A DNA stretch of 64,000 nt from Sphingomonas corticis (lineage in GTDB: Bacteria; Pseudomonadota; Alphaproteobacteria; Sphingomonadales; Sphingomonadaceae). The DNA is taken from assembly GCF_012035195.1 (NCBI RefSeq), contig NZ_JAAVJH010000001.1:466366-530365 (forward strand). Direction: 5' to 3'. The notes beneath the pieces are model-generated. The model made no database searches. It was not told the DNA's origin and saw only the letters and a list, made by a program, of their open reading frames with translations. Position 1 is the stretch's first letter; each line of letters opens with the position of its first letter. A program made the translations under genes and the position numbers. Below, one piece after another: positions 9,000 through 19,300 of this stretch.

Positions 9000-10049
9000 T
9001 CACGCGCCTGCCTTCTTCGCGAAGTCCCACGCCGCGTCGACCAGGTGCGGCACGCGCGCGGCGGTCGCTTCCGCCTTGGCGTTGGACGCCGTGCCGATCA
9101 GGAAACGCTTCTTGATGCCCTGTACGATGCTGGCGAGACGGAACAGGTTGAAGGCGAAATACCAGTCGAGCTGCGGCAGACCGTCGCGCCCGGTGCGCGC
9201 GCAATAGCGCGCCACCATCTCCTCCAACGTGGGGATGCCGGTGTCCGGCCCGGTCAGCCCCATCACGCCGGACCGGCCCTCCGGCTCGGTCACCCAGCTC
9301 ATCAGATAGTAGGTGAGATCCGCCGTGGGATCGCCCAGCGTGCACAATTCCCAGTCGAGCACGGCCGCCACCTGCGCCTCGGTGCCGGGCGCGAACTTCA
9401 TGTTGTCGACGCGATAGTCGCCGTGGACGATCGACGTGCGGGTCTGCTCGGGCACGGTGCGCGGCAGCCACTCGATCAGCGCCTCCATCGCGGGCATGTG
9501 CTCGGTCTCGGCGCCGCGATACTGCTTGGTCCAGCGGCTGACCTGCCGCTCGAAATAGTTGCCGGGCCGACCGAAATCGGTGAGGCCGATGGCCTCGTGG
9601 TCGGTGTTGTGCAGGTCCGCCAGCGTGTCGATCATCGCGTGATAATGGTCGCGGCGCTGCTCGGGCGTCAGGTCCGGCATGGCGCCATCCCAGATCGTGC
9701 GCCCGTCCACCATCTCCATCACGTAGAAGGCGCTGCCGATGACCGCATCCTCCTCGCACAGGCCGTACTGGCGCGGGACGGGAAAGCCGGTGGGGTGGAG
9801 CGCGGCCATCACGCGATGCTCGCGATCCACCTGGTGCGCGCTGGGCAGCAGCTCGCCCATCGGCTTGCGCCGCAGCACGTAGTCGCGCCCCGGCGTCATC
9901 AGCTTGTACGTGGGGTTCGACTGGCCGCCGGCGAACTTGGCGTAGCTGAGCGGCCCCGCGAAATCGGGCACGTTGGCCTGCATCCACGCCGAGAGCCGCT
10001 CCGTATCCAGGCGGTCGCGTTCGGCGATCTCGTCCTGAAGCTCGCTCAT
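9000..10049 (-). CDS. Aminoglycoside-phosphotransferase-fold protein (ACAD10/11-like), acyl-CoA catabolism type
   Basis: A 349-residue APH/choline-kinase-fold protein. The catalytic loop is IVHGDYRVDNM (His-Gly-Asp...Asn) and the metal-binding motif is AVLDWELCTLGDP. This subfamily is regularly found beside acyl-CoA dehydrogenases in bacteria and fused to them in eukaryotic ACAD10/ACAD11, where it phosphorylates 4-hydroxyacyl-CoA as part of its dehydroxylation. That function is a reasonable but unproven reading here. It lies 13 bases after the ADH gene and before an SDR on the minus strand. Confidence 0.88.
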   Translation of the reverse strand: MSELQDEIAERDRLDTERLSAWMQANVPDFAGPLSYAKFAGGQSNPTYKLMTPGRDYVLRRKPMGELLPSAHQVDREHRVMAALHPTGFPVPRQYGLCEEDAVIGSAFYVMEMVDGRTIWDGAMPDLTPEQRRDHYHAMIDTLADLHNTDHEAIGLTDFGRPGNYFERQVSRWTKQYRGAETEHMPAMEALIEWLPRTVPEQTRTSIVHGDYRVDNMKFAPGTEAQVAAVLDWELCTLGDPTADLTYYLMSWVTEPEGRSGVMGLTGPDTGIPTLEEMVARYCARTGRDGLPQLDWYFAFNLFRLASIVQGIKKRFLIGTASNAKAEATAARVPHLVDAAWDFAKKAGA

Positions 10050-10062
10050 GCGCCCATCCTCT

Positions 10063-11148
10063 TCACGAGAACGTGATGACGCTGCGCGTGGCGTCCCCCC
10101 TGCGCAGTTCGTCGAAGGCGTGGTTGATCTGCGCCAGCGGCAGCCGCTCGGCGATGATCGTATCGAGGTCGAGCAGCCCGCGCTGGTAGAAGTCGACCAG
10201 CCGCGGAATATCGACCGGGAAGCGGTTGTACCCCATGATCCCGCCCTGCAATCGCTTGCCGGAGAGGAGGTCCATCGCCGAAAGGCCGACCTTCTCGTTC
10301 AGCGGCATCATGCCCAGGATCGTGGCGGTGCCGCCGCGGCGTAGCACCTTCACGCTGGTGTCCGCCGACTGCGGACGGCCCACGGCCTCGATCGCGTGGT
10401 GGACGCCGCCCTTCGTCAGCTCGACCACCTCCGCCACCGCGGTCTCGCTCATCGCGTCGAACGTGTGCGTGGCGCCCAGCTTCTCGGCGATGGCGCGCTT
10501 TTCCGGCACGGGATCGAGCGCGATGATCTTGCCCGCGCCCGCGATCTTCGCCGCATTGACCGCCGCGAGGCCGATGCCGCCGCAGCCGACGACGCAGACC
10601 GTCTCGCCCGGCGAGACGTCGGTGGTGTTGAACACCGCGCCCGCGCCCGTCGTAACCGCGCAGCCGATCAGCGCGGCGCGATCGAGCGGCATGTCGCGGT
10701 CGATGGCCACGCACGCATGCTCGTGGACCAGCATCATTTCCGCATAGGCGGACAGGTTGAGCATCTGGTTGACGGGGTCGCCGTTGGCCATCCGCAGCCG
10801 CGGCGCCTCGCCCTTGCCACGGCGCACGTCGGTGCTGACGCACAGGAACATGCGGCCGGTGACGCAGAATTCGCAGTGGCCGCAGAAGGCGGAAAGACAG
10901 GTGACGACGTGGTCACCGGGCTTCACCGTGCGCACCTCGGCTCCCACCGCCTCCACCACGCCCGCGGCCTCGTGGCCGGGGATGGCGGGCAGCGGGTGCG
11001 GGTAGGTGCCGTCGACGAAGTGCAGGTCGGACCGGCACACGCCGACCGCGACCGTGCGGATCAGCACCTCGTGCGCGCCGGGAGTCGCGACGTCCACGTC
11101 GGCGATCTCCAGCGGCTGCTTCGTCTCGAACAATATCGCGGCCTTCAT
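10063..11148 (-). CDS. Zinc-dependent alcohol dehydrogenase (MDR, class III-like)
   Basis: A 361-residue medium-chain dehydrogenase. Catalytic zinc site: GVCRSDLHFVDGTYPHPLP with GHEAAGVVEAVG. The structural zinc region FCGHCEFCVTGRMFLC has four cysteines. The Rossmann motif is VCVVGCGGIGLAAV. It resembles MDR enzymes of the Mycobacterium/Sphingomonas type that oxidise long or bulky alcohols. A strong GGGGAGGGGAGG precedes ATG 11148. The repeat at 11175-11255 separates it from the acyl-CoA dehydrogenase upstream. Confidence 0.92.
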   Translation of the reverse strand: MKAAILFETKQPLEIADVDVATPGAHEVLIRTVAVGVCRSDLHFVDGTYPHPLPAIPGHEAAGVVEAVGAEVRTVKPGDHVVTCLSAFCGHCEFCVTGRMFLCVSTDVRRGKGEAPRLRMANGDPVNQMLNLSAYAEMMLVHEHACVAIDRDMPLDRAALIGCAVTTGAGAVFNTTDVSPGETVCVVGCGGIGLAAVNAAKIAGAGKIIALDPVPEKRAIAEKLGATHTFDAMSETAVAEVVELTKGGVHHAIEAVGRPQSADTSVKVLRRGGTATILGMMPLNEKVGLSAMDLLSGKRLQGGIMGYNRFPVDIPRLVDFYQRGLLDLDTIIAERLPLAQINHAFDELRRGDATRSVITFS

Positions 11149-11174
11149 GCGCCTCCCCTCCCCTCGCCCGATGC

Positions 11175-11255
11175 GTCACCCCGGCGAACGCCGGAGTCCA
11201 GACCCAGGGGCGCCTCGCTTGCTGCCCTGGATCCCGGCCCGCGCCGGATGACGTC
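11175..11255. repeat. Sphingomonad-type palindromic repeat pair
   Basis: A forward GTCACCCCGGCGAACGCCGG and a reverse-type CCCGGCCCGCGCCGGATGAC about 50 bases apart match the layout of the repeats at 404-508 and 26582-26663. Non-coding, between two minus-strand genes. Confidence 0.7.
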
Positions 11256-11266
11256 AATTCGCTGAC

Positions 11267-12574
11267 TTACCGGCTGACCCCGATGTCCCCGCTCGACACT
11301 TCGGGTCCGCGGTCATTCGACGGGCGATCCACCTTCCAGTCGCCGTACTTGCCGAATTCGTTGCGGGCGATGGCGCGCGCGTGGACCTCGTCGGGACCGT
11401 CGGCCAGCCGCAGAGTGCGCTGCGACGCCCAGGCATGGGCCAGCCCGAAATCCTCCGCCACGCCCGCGCCGCCATGCGCCTGCACCGCGTCGTCCAGGAT
11501 CCGCAGCGCCATGTTGGGCGCGAAGACCTTGATCATCGCGATCTCCTGCGACGCGGCCTTGTTGCCGGCGACGTCCATCGTCTGCGCCGCCTTCAGGCAG
11601 AGCAGGCGCGTCATCTCGATCTCGATGCGGGCCTGCGCAACGCGCTGCTCCCATACCGAGTGATCGGAGATGCGCTTGCCGAACGCCACGCGGCTCAAGA
11701 GGCGCTTCGCCATCTTCTCCAGTCCCACCTCGGCCGCGCCGATCGTGCGCATGCAATGGTGGATGCGGCCCGGCCCCAGCCGGCCCTGCGCGATCTCGAA
11801 CCCGCGGCCCTCGCCCAGGATCACGTTCTCGACCGGGACGCGAACGTCGGTGAAGCTGACCTCGCCGTGGCCGTGCGGCGCATGGTTGTAGCCGTAGACC
11901 GACAGCATCCGCTCGATCTTGATGCCCGGCGTGTCCATCGGCACCAGCACCTGGCTCTGCTGCTGATGGCGGGACGCCTCGAAATTGGTCTTCCCCATCA
12001 GGATGCCGACCTTGCAACGCGGATCGCCCACGCCCGAGGACCACCATTTGCGGCCGTTGATGACGTAATGGTCGCCGTCGCGCACGATGCGCGTCTCGAT
12101 GTTGGTCGCGTCGGAGGAGGCGACCGCGGGCTCGGTCATCAGGAAGACGGAGCGGATCTCGCCGTTCATCAGCGGCCGCAGCCACCGCTCCTTCTGCTCG
12201 CGCGTGCCGTAGCGGTGCAGCACCTCCATGTTGCCGGTATCCGGCGCGGAGCAGTTGAACACCTCGCTCGCCCAGCCGATCTTGCCCATCTCCTCGGCGC
12301 AGAGGGCATATTCCAGGTTGGTCAGCTGCGTCCCCTCGAACTCGAAGGTGTCGTCGACGTGGTGCTGGCCCGAGTGCGGCGGCATGAAGAAGTTCCACAG
12401 CCCGGCGGCACGCGCCCGCTCCTTCACCTCCTCCACCACGGGGATCACCTTCCACGGGTCGCCTTCGTGGTGCTGGCGGTGGTATTCATCCTGGCGCGGC
12501 GTCACCTCCGCGTCGATGAACGCCTTCACGCGATCCCTGAAATAGGTCTCGCGCTCGCTGAGAGTGAAATCCAT
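11267..12574 (-). CDS. Acyl-CoA dehydrogenase
   Basis: A 435-residue acyl-CoA dehydrogenase, FAD-dependent, of the longer form carrying an N-terminal [19 protein letters not shown]. Signatures: [43 protein letters not shown] and [23 protein letters not shown] 12574 is preceded by GGCGGAGGGATGCG; longer open frame upstream is not supported. It is divergent from the dual TetR gene with a 154-bp shared control region that holds a TACCG/CGGTA palindrome, making it a probable regulatory target. Confidence 0.92.
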   Translation of the reverse strand: MDFTLSERETYFRDRVKAFIDAEVTPRQDEYHRQHHEGDPWKVIPVVEEVKERARAAGLWNFFMPPHSGQHHVDDTFEFEGTQLTNLEYALCAEEMGKIGWASEVFNCSAPDTGNMEVLHRYGTREQKERWLRPLMNGEIRSVFLMTEPAVASSDATNIETRIVRDGDHYVINGRKWWSSGVGDPRCKVGILMGKTNFEASRHQQQSQVLVPMDTPGIKIERMLSVYGYNHAPHGHGEVSFTDVRVPVENVILGEGRGFEIAQGRLGPGRIHHCMRTIGAAEVGLEKMAKRLLSRVAFGKRISDHSVWEQRVAQARIEIEMTRLLCLKAAQTMDVAGNKAASQEIAMIKVFAPNMALRILDDAVQAHGGAGVAEDFGLAHAWASQRTLRLADGPDEVHARAIARNEFGKYGDWKVDRPSNDRGPEVSSGDIGVSR

Positions 12575-12614
12575 CGCATCCCTCCGCCACTTCGTTTGAT
12601 CCGCGTCTAGGCCA

Positions 12615-12630
12615 TACCGCTTATTCGGTA
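12615..12630. promoter_or_regulatory. Candidate TetR-type operator between divergent genes
   Basis: A perfect 5-bp inverted repeat TACCG-6-CGGTA (16 bp) sits 41 bp upstream of the acyl-CoA dehydrogenase start and 99 bp upstream of the dual TetR gene. The position and symmetry suit a local repressor, but the arms are short and no second copy was seen. Confidence 0.4.
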
Positions 12631-12728
12631 AAGCGCCCAATTTCCGCCGCCGCGGCTACGGCACCGCGGCATGGTCGGGGAAAGAAAAAGGGACTGTTTC
12701 TTCGAAAACCCCGTGCTAGGATCGTTCG

Positions 12729-13964
12729 ATGGGGGACCTGAGGGACGAGGCCGACACGGGCACGCGGCGTTTCCGCGAGAAGCGCGAGGCGATCCTCGCT
12801 GCCGCGGCGGAGGCGATCAACGAGCAGAGCGCGAAGGGCATGACCTTCGCCGACGTGGCTCGCCGCGTCGGGCTGAACACCACCAGCGTCACCTACTACT
12901 TCAAGCGCAAGGAAGACCTCGCCGCCGCCGCGTTCGAGCATACGCTCGACTATCTGATGGTGATGCTGGACGCGGCGATGGAGGCGTCCACCCCGGCGGA
13001 ACGGGTGGAGCGGTTCCTGGCGATCAACCTGGCGCGGCTGGAGCGGATCGCCGACGGCGAGGAGCGCCCCTTCGCCGTCCTTTCCGACCTGCGCGCCATG
13101 GACGAGCCGGTACGCGCCGGGCTGATGGCCGGCTGGCGCGAGGTGTTCCGGCGCACCCGCGCGTTGTGGGGCGAGGGCAAGGGGCGCGCCGCGACCGACC
13201 TGGCGGGGGCGCGTGCGCACGTGCTGCTGGAGAATATGTTCTGGTTGCCGGTGTGGCTCCCCCGTTACGAACGGGACCAGTATCCGCGTGCCATCGCCCG
13301 GCTGACCGACATCTTCCGCCACGGCATCGCCGGCCCGGGTGCGGCCTGGTCGCCCCAGCCAATCGACCTGCCGCCCGGCGACGCGGTGCCCGGGCGCGAG
13401 GCATTCCTGCTGGCGGCGACGCGGCTCATCAACGAACTCGGCTATCGCGGCGCCAGCGTGCAGCGCATCGCCAGCGAGCTGAACGTGACGAAAGGCAGCT
13501 TCTACCACCACCTCGACGCCAAGGACGATCTCGTCGCCGCCTGCTATCGCCGCAGCTTCGACACGATCGCGGCGGCGCAGCGGCTGGCGGACGAGCGCGG
13601 CGGGACGCAGTGGCAGCGCTTGTGCGACACGGTGGCGACGCTGATCGGCGTGCAATTCTCGCAGCACGGCTCGCTGCTGCGCACCACCGCGCTGTCCGGC
13701 CTGCCGCACGGCGTGCGCCAGTCGATGGTGGACCGGTCGAACCGCATCGCGCGTCGCTTCGCCGGCACGATGTCCGACGGCATCGGCGAGGGGACGATCC
13801 GCCCGGTCGACACGCTCGTCGCCAGCCAGGCGATGATGGCGTTCCTGAACGCCGCGTTCGACATGCGGAAATGGGCATGGTCGATGCCGCCCGAGCGCGC
13901 GTCGGCGCTCTACGCCTCCACGTTGATGTTCGGCCTGTTCGACGATCGCGTGATCGACGGCTGA
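12729..13964 (+). CDS. Transcriptional regulator with two TetR-type DNA-binding domains
   Basis: A 411-residue protein, about twice normal TetR length. Two separate TetR helix-turn-helix domains are visible: residues ~15-70 (KGMTFADVARRVGLNTTSVT then YYFKRKEDL) and ~218-270 (YRGASVQRIASELNVTKGSF then YHHLDAKDDL). Each is followed by an all-helical ligand/dimer region. It is divergently transcribed from an acyl-CoA dehydrogenase, so acyl-CoA responsive repression is a plausible inference. ATG 12729 is the only sensible start near the first HTH. Confidence 0.88.
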   Translation: MGDLRDEADTGTRRFREKREAILAAAAEAINEQSAKGMTFADVARRVGLNTTSVTYYFKRKEDLAAAAFEHTLDYLMVMLDAAMEASTPAERVERFLAINLARLERIADGEERPFAVLSDLRAMDEPVRAGLMAGWREVFRRTRALWGEGKGRAATDLAGARAHVLLENMFWLPVWLPRYERDQYPRAIARLTDIFRHGIAGPGAAWSPQPIDLPPGDAVPGREAFLLAATRLINELGYRGASVQRIASELNVTKGSFYHHLDAKDDLVAACYRRSFDTIAAAQRLADERGGTQWQRLCDTVATLIGVQFSQHGSLLRTTALSGLPHGVRQSMVDRSNRIARRFAGTMSDGIGEGTIRPVDTLVASQAMMAFLNAAFDMRKWAWSMPPERASALYASTLMFGLFDDRVIDG

Positions 13965-13970
13965 GCCCGG

Positions 13971-14813
13971 CTACACCGGCGCACCGATCACCGCGGCGCG
14001 CACGTTCATCGCCATCTGGTTCAGCGGCCCGCGTCGCTTCTCGAACTCGCGCACGGAGCAGCCCAGGAACAGGTGGCAGTCGCGCAGGAAGTGCGACCGG
14101 TCCCAATAGCCCGCCTCCTCCAGCAGCGCGGCCCCGGCGTCTGGTACGGTCAGCACCCCGCTCAGCGCGCGCAGGAAGCGGCCGCGGCGCAGCAACAGCT
14201 TGGGCGTGAACCCGAAATGAAGGCGGGTGAAGGCGGCGAGCGCGCGCTGCGACATGTCCAGCGCGTCGGCGACGCCCTCGATCCGGTCGACCGTCGCATC
14301 GCTCAGCAGGTCGTACAGCGTGACGATACGCGGGTCGATCGGCCGGCTGCGTGCCAGCCGGTCGAGCAGCCACTCCTCGAACACGGCGGCGGGATCCTCG
14401 CCCGCGTTCAGCCGCTCGCCCAGCGCGGGCAGGTACGGATCCAGCAGGGCGGCCGGCACGACGCGGTTGGCGTGGCGGGAGATATCGCCGCCGAACAGCG
14501 CGGCCCACCCCATCGGCAGCAGGCCGACGCCGACCAGGGTCCCGCCGCCGGTCTCGACGTAGCCGGCGTAGCTGCTCGGCCCGTGGAACGACGCCGTAGG
14601 GACGGGGTCGACGCGTCGGGAGCCCAGCCTCACCGACCAGGCCCCGCTTCCGGTCAGCGCGAAGCGGATGCTCGACCAGCCGGGAAACAGCGCGTCGCGC
14701 AGCACTGCGCCCGGCGGCAGCGCCACCGCGTAGCGGTGGTAGCCGGAGACGTAACCCGACAGCGCGTCGGACGCGCGCCAGTAACTGATCGGTGAACCTG
14801 CCCCCTGCTCCAC
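13971..14813 (-). CDS. AraC-family transcriptional regulator
   Basis: A 280-residue protein with an N-terminal cupin-like sensing region and a C-terminal AraC double HTH (about 175-265): VADALDMSQRALAAFTRLHF, then LLEEAGYWDRSHFLRDCHLF, the latter matching the conserved second helix-turn-helix. The start is GTG 14813. It is convergent with the dual TetR gene, with 6 bases between stops. The target is unknown; the MFS carrier gene on the same strand is the nearest candidate. Confidence 0.85.
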   Translation of the reverse strand: MEQGAGSPISYWRASDALSGYVSGYHRYAVALPPGAVLRDALFPGWSSIRFALTGSGAWSVRLGSRRVDPVPTASFHGPSSYAGYVETGGGTLVGVGLLPMGWAALFGGDISRHANRVVPAALLDPYLPALGERLNAGEDPAAVFEEWLLDRLARSRPIDPRIVTLYDLLSDATVDRIEGVADALDMSQRALAAFTRLHFGFTPKLLLRRGRFLRALSGVLTVPDAGAALLEEAGYWDRSHFLRDCHLFLGCSVREFEKRRGPLNQMAMNVRAAVIGAPV

Positions 14814-14892
14814 ACCGCCCCCCAGCGCTCAAGCGACCGGGGTTGTAATCAAAATGCTACGGGACGGAAGAGGAGGACGCGATCTTTCTCGT

Positions 14893-16188
14893 TCACCTAT
14901 GTCTGCGCATCAACACGCCTGCGCGCCAGTAGCAGAAGATCGGCACCGGCGTTAGCAGCGCCACCGCGAACATGGCGTAGCGCAGCGATTCGGTGCCGTA
15001 GGTCGGCGCCAGCATGTCGCTGATCCTGCCGACCGCCAGCGGACCGAGGCCCAAGCCCACCAGATTGGTGAACAGCAACGCCAGCGCGGCCCACATCGCG
15101 CGCAGCCGCAGTGGCGCGAGATGCTGGATCAGCGCGTAGGTCGGCCCGATGTACGCGCCGGCGAACAGCGACGCGACGAAATAGGACGTCAGCGCCAGCG
15201 GAACGTTGTCGATGAAGTAGAAGCCGACGGCGAACGGAAAGGCGATCGTCTTCATGACGGCGATCACCCACGGCTGCGTGTGGAGCCCGTGACGCTTGGC
15301 CATCCGGTCCGCGATCGCACCGCCGACCAGCGCCGAGACCGCGCTGGTCAGCGCGGCGGGAAGCGCGATGTAATTGGCGACGTCTAGCATCGACATGCCG
15401 AGCGAGCGCTGCATGTAGCTCGGGCCCCACCCGGTCAGCGCGTAGCCGACCAGCGAGGTCAGCATGATGCCGCACACGAGATAGACCGCCGCGCCGTTGT
15501 GCAGCATCTGGAGGAAGCCGTGCCACATGCCGGGCAGCGGCTCGTCGGTCTCTTCTGCCACGCGCGCGACGTCCGACAGGCCGCGGCGCGGTTCCACCAT
15601 TACGAAGCGCACGATCAGCGCCAGGACGACGCCCGGAATGCCGACGACCATCATGGCCGCGCGCCAGCCATAGGCGTGCGCGACGTTGCCGCCGATCATG
15701 ATGCCCAGTCCGCCGCCCAGCAGGACGCCGAGCGAGTAGATCGCCATCGCACTGGCGCGCTTCTCCGGCGGGTAGAGGTCGGCGATGATCGACTGGCTGG
15801 GCGGCCCCGATCCCGCCTCGCCCACGCCCACGCCGATGCGGAACAGGAGGAGTTGCGTGAAGTTCTGCGCGACGCCGCACATTGCGGTCATCGCGGACCA
15901 GATCGCCAGGCTGGCGGCGATGATGTTGCGACGGTTGGTGCGGTCCGCCAGCCGCGCGATCGGCACGCCCAGCGTCGCGTAGAACAGGGCGAAGACCAGG
16001 CCCGACAGCAGGCCCAGCTGCGTGTCGGTCAGCACCAGGTCGCGCTTGATCGGCTCCAGCAGGATCGCCAGGATCTGCCGGTCCATGAAGCTGAAGAAAT
16101 AGGTGAGCGTCAGCAGCGTGAGCGTCAGGCCGCGTCTGCGCAGGGCCAGCGTGTCGGCGATCTCGGGGCGGTTCAGCACCTTCGCCAT
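14893..16188 (-). CDS. MFS transporter (metabolite:H+ symporter type)
   Basis: A 431-residue, 12-helix major facilitator. The N-terminal YFFSFMDRQILAILLEPIKR is characteristic of the sphingomonad carriers related to hexuronate/glucarate and aromatic-acid MFS proteins. LADRTNRRNIIAAS is the loop 2-3 motif. GGAGAGAG lies upstream of ATG 16188. It is the gene downstream of the TonB receptor on the minus strand, so outer- and inner-membrane uptake of one substrate is a reasonable inference. Confidence 0.9.
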   Translation of the reverse strand: MAKVLNRPEIADTLALRRRGLTLTLLTLTYFFSFMDRQILAILLEPIKRDLVLTDTQLGLLSGLVFALFYATLGVPIARLADRTNRRNIIAASLAIWSAMTAMCGVAQNFTQLLLFRIGVGVGEAGSGPPSQSIIADLYPPEKRASAMAIYSLGVLLGGGLGIMIGGNVAHAYGWRAAMMVVGIPGVVLALIVRFVMVEPRRGLSDVARVAEETDEPLPGMWHGFLQMLHNGAAVYLVCGIMLTSLVGYALTGWGPSYMQRSLGMSMLDVANYIALPAALTSAVSALVGGAIADRMAKRHGLHTQPWVIAVMKTIAFPFAVGFYFIDNVPLALTSYFVASLFAGAYIGPTYALIQHLAPLRLRAMWAALALLFTNLVGLGLGPLAVGRISDMLAPTYGTESLRYAMFAVALLTPVPIFCYWRAGVLMRRHR

Positions 16189-16330
16189 AGGCGGCTCTCT
16201 CCTGCTCGTGATGATGACAGGCTAGGCCCGCCCGACGCAGCCTTCCATAACGGAACTTACGCGGCAACCCTTTGATACGAAAAGCCCTGCCCAGTCGAGG
16301 CTGAGCAGGGCCGAACGACGTACCGAACGT

Positions 16331-19300
16331 TCAGAACTTCTGCGACAGCGCCACCTTGGCGGTGAAGCCCAGCGGGTTGCCGGTGAACGGGTCGTAGTTC
16401 TGATCCAGCCGCGCGAACGGCGGATCGCGATCGAAGATGTTGAGCGCGGAGACCGCGATCGTCGTGCCGGTGCTGAACTGCAGGCGATAGGTGACGTCCG
16501 CGGTCTTGAACGCGCCGATCTCCTTGCCGCGCGTCACCGACGCGCCGGCGAGCGCGGCGGCGTTGGGCCCGAAGATCGCGGCGCCGCGCTGGTCGGTGTA
16601 GCCGTCGATATAGTTGAACTGGATGCGCAGCGACATGTTGTCCAGATCGCCCTGCACGTACCAATTCCCCTTCCATTGCGGAATCGGATAGGCGGTCGTC
16701 TGATAGTTGAGCTGCCCCACGCCGTCGAAGGTGGGCTGCACCACGACGCCTTCGACGGTGACGTCGCCGGTCTTGTACTCGATGACATAGGTGCCCGCGC
16801 CGCCCACCAGCAGCCGGCCCGGCCCCAGATCGCCGCGGAAGCTCGCCTGGAAATCGAGGCCGGAGGTGGACACGTCGGCGGAGTTGATGACCTGGGTGCG
16901 CAGCCGCTGGACGTTGGCGATGCCGCAGCCCGCCGCGGTGAAGGTGAAGCGCGCCTGCAGTGCGGCGAAGGCGGGGTTGCCGCAATTCGCGGTGCCGCTG
17001 GCGCCGAACAGCGCGTTGACGATGCCCTGCGTCGGCTCGCCCTCGATCGGTCCCGACAGGTCGTACTTGAAATAGTCGACGCTGGCGTTGAACCCGCCCG
17101 CCTCGACGATGACGCCGCCGTTGTACGTCGTGGCGCTCTCGGGCGCCAGATTGGGATTTCCGTTCACGTCGACCGCGCGGAACGACGTGCCGATGATCTG
17201 CAGCGCGGTCAGGTTGCCGTCCAGGTTCTGCGCCGGCGGCCCGCGGAACGTGGTGCCCGCGCCGCCGCGCACGCCCAGCCAGTCCGTGATCTGCAACTTG
17301 GCGCGCGCCTGCGGGTCGAAGGTGGAGCCGACCGAACCGCCGTAATCCTCGTACCGGGCCGACAATTGCAGGTTCAGCGCATCGACGATCGGCACCTGCA
17401 ATTCGGCGAACACCGCGTAGACGTCGTCGCCGAGCCGCGCGTTGCGGTTCGTGCCCAGGAAGCCGAGCGCCCCGGTCTGCTGTGTGCAGGTGGCGGCCGG
17501 GTTCAGCGGCGTGCCGGGACACGGGAAGGACGCCAGGTTGCTGACGTCGTTGTACGTGCGCGCGTAGTTGTTCTTCCGATATTGCGCGCCGATCGCGAAG
17601 GCGAGCTCGCCGCCGGGCAGCGTGATGCCGCTGCTGCCGGAGAGCACCAAGTCGCCGACGAACAGCTTCGTGTCCGCCACCGTGCGCGTGTCCTGGAAGA
17701 AGTTGTCGAACGTCGCCACGTCGTTCACCAGCCCCGCCCCCGGCGTCAGGCTGAAGCCCGCCGGGCTGCGCGTGCCGGCGAAGTTGGGGTTCACCTGTCC
17801 GGTGACGGGGTTCACCTGGATCGCGGTGGAAAAGGGATTGTAGAAGGTGCAGCCGTTGGTGCCAGCGAGGGCGGCGACCTGCGCGGCGGTCAGCCCGGCG
17901 CGCGAGGCCGCGGAGGCATAGGCGCAATTCTGTCCGCCGAACCCCGCCAGCGCGTTCTGGAAGAGGTCGCCGAACGTGTCGGTGCCGCCGAAGTCGCGGT
18001 AATACTCGCTGTACGTGCCTCCTGCCGACAGGACGAGGCCCGGCGTCAGGTCGATCTGAAGGTCCGCGGTGAAGCGAATCGAATCGGATTGGCGCGGCGA
18101 GGTGGCGGAGCCGCGGTCGTTGCTGCCGCCGATCAGCAGCGGGTTGCCCGCGAGGAAGGCAGGACGGAACAGGACCGGGAAGGCCAGCGCCGGTGCCAGC
18201 GGCGTGCCGCCCGCGGTGAGGCAGTTCGACGCCGCGCCGTAGACCGCACAATAGTCGCGCAGCGCAGGCGCGTAGGTCGGGATCTGGAACACCCCGCCCC
18301 CGCCGCCCGCGGCGTTGGCCGAAGGGGGCAGCGTCGGCAGGTACGTCGGCGAGGTGGTGATGCGCGTCTCGCTGTGGCCGTAGAGGCCGGTCAGCGTCAG
18401 CTTGGCGTTGCTGGCGACGTCGAACGCGACCTCGACATAGGCCTGGTAGCGGTCCTCCGGCTCCACCAGATTGCCGAACTGGCCGTAATTGTTGAAGCAG
18501 CGGTCGGTGGTCGATCCCGTCACGCTGCGGAACCCGCCCACTGCGGTGCAGCCGAGGTCGGTCGTGAAGTTCAGCCCCCCGACGGTCGCGTTGAAGTCGA
18601 AATTGCCCGGGTTGCCGCCGCCGGTCCAGCCGCCCTGCGGATTGTTGGCATAGGGCTGAACGGTGAAGTCGCGGTCGGTGGTGCGAAGCTCGGAGCGGTG
18701 CTGATAGCCGAACGAGGCGAGCATGCGGAAGCCGTCGCCCGAGTGGCCGTAGCTGATCGCCCCGCCATAGTCGCCGTCCGACCCCTTGATGTAGCGATAG
18801 TCGCCCGAGGCGAGAAAACCCTGCTGGTCGTCGCGAGTGATGAAGTTGACCACGCCAGCGATGGCGTCGGAGCCGTAGGTGGCGGCGGCACCGTCCTTCA
18901 GCACCTCGATCCGCCCGATCGCGCCGGAGGGAATCAAATTGATGTCGACGATCGGGATGCCGCTGCCGGCGGACTGCACGATGCGCTTGCCGTTCAGCAG
19001 CACCAGCGTGCGCTGCGGGCCGAGGCCGCGCAGGTTGACGGAGGCGACGCCCTCGTTGCCCTGGCTGCGGCTGTCGAACTGGTTCGCGTCGCCGATGACA
19101 CCGTTGGACGTCGGCAGGTTCTTCAGCAGCTCGACCGCGGTGGGCGCCCCCTGCTTGGCGAGCTCGTCGGCGGAGATCACGTCGACCGGGACCGCCGCAT
19201 CCTCCGGCGTTCCGCGGATCAGCGAGCCGGTGACGATGATGTCGGGGGCACCGGGGCCCGCATCCTCGGTCGTCTGGATGGTCGCCGGATCGCCACCGAT

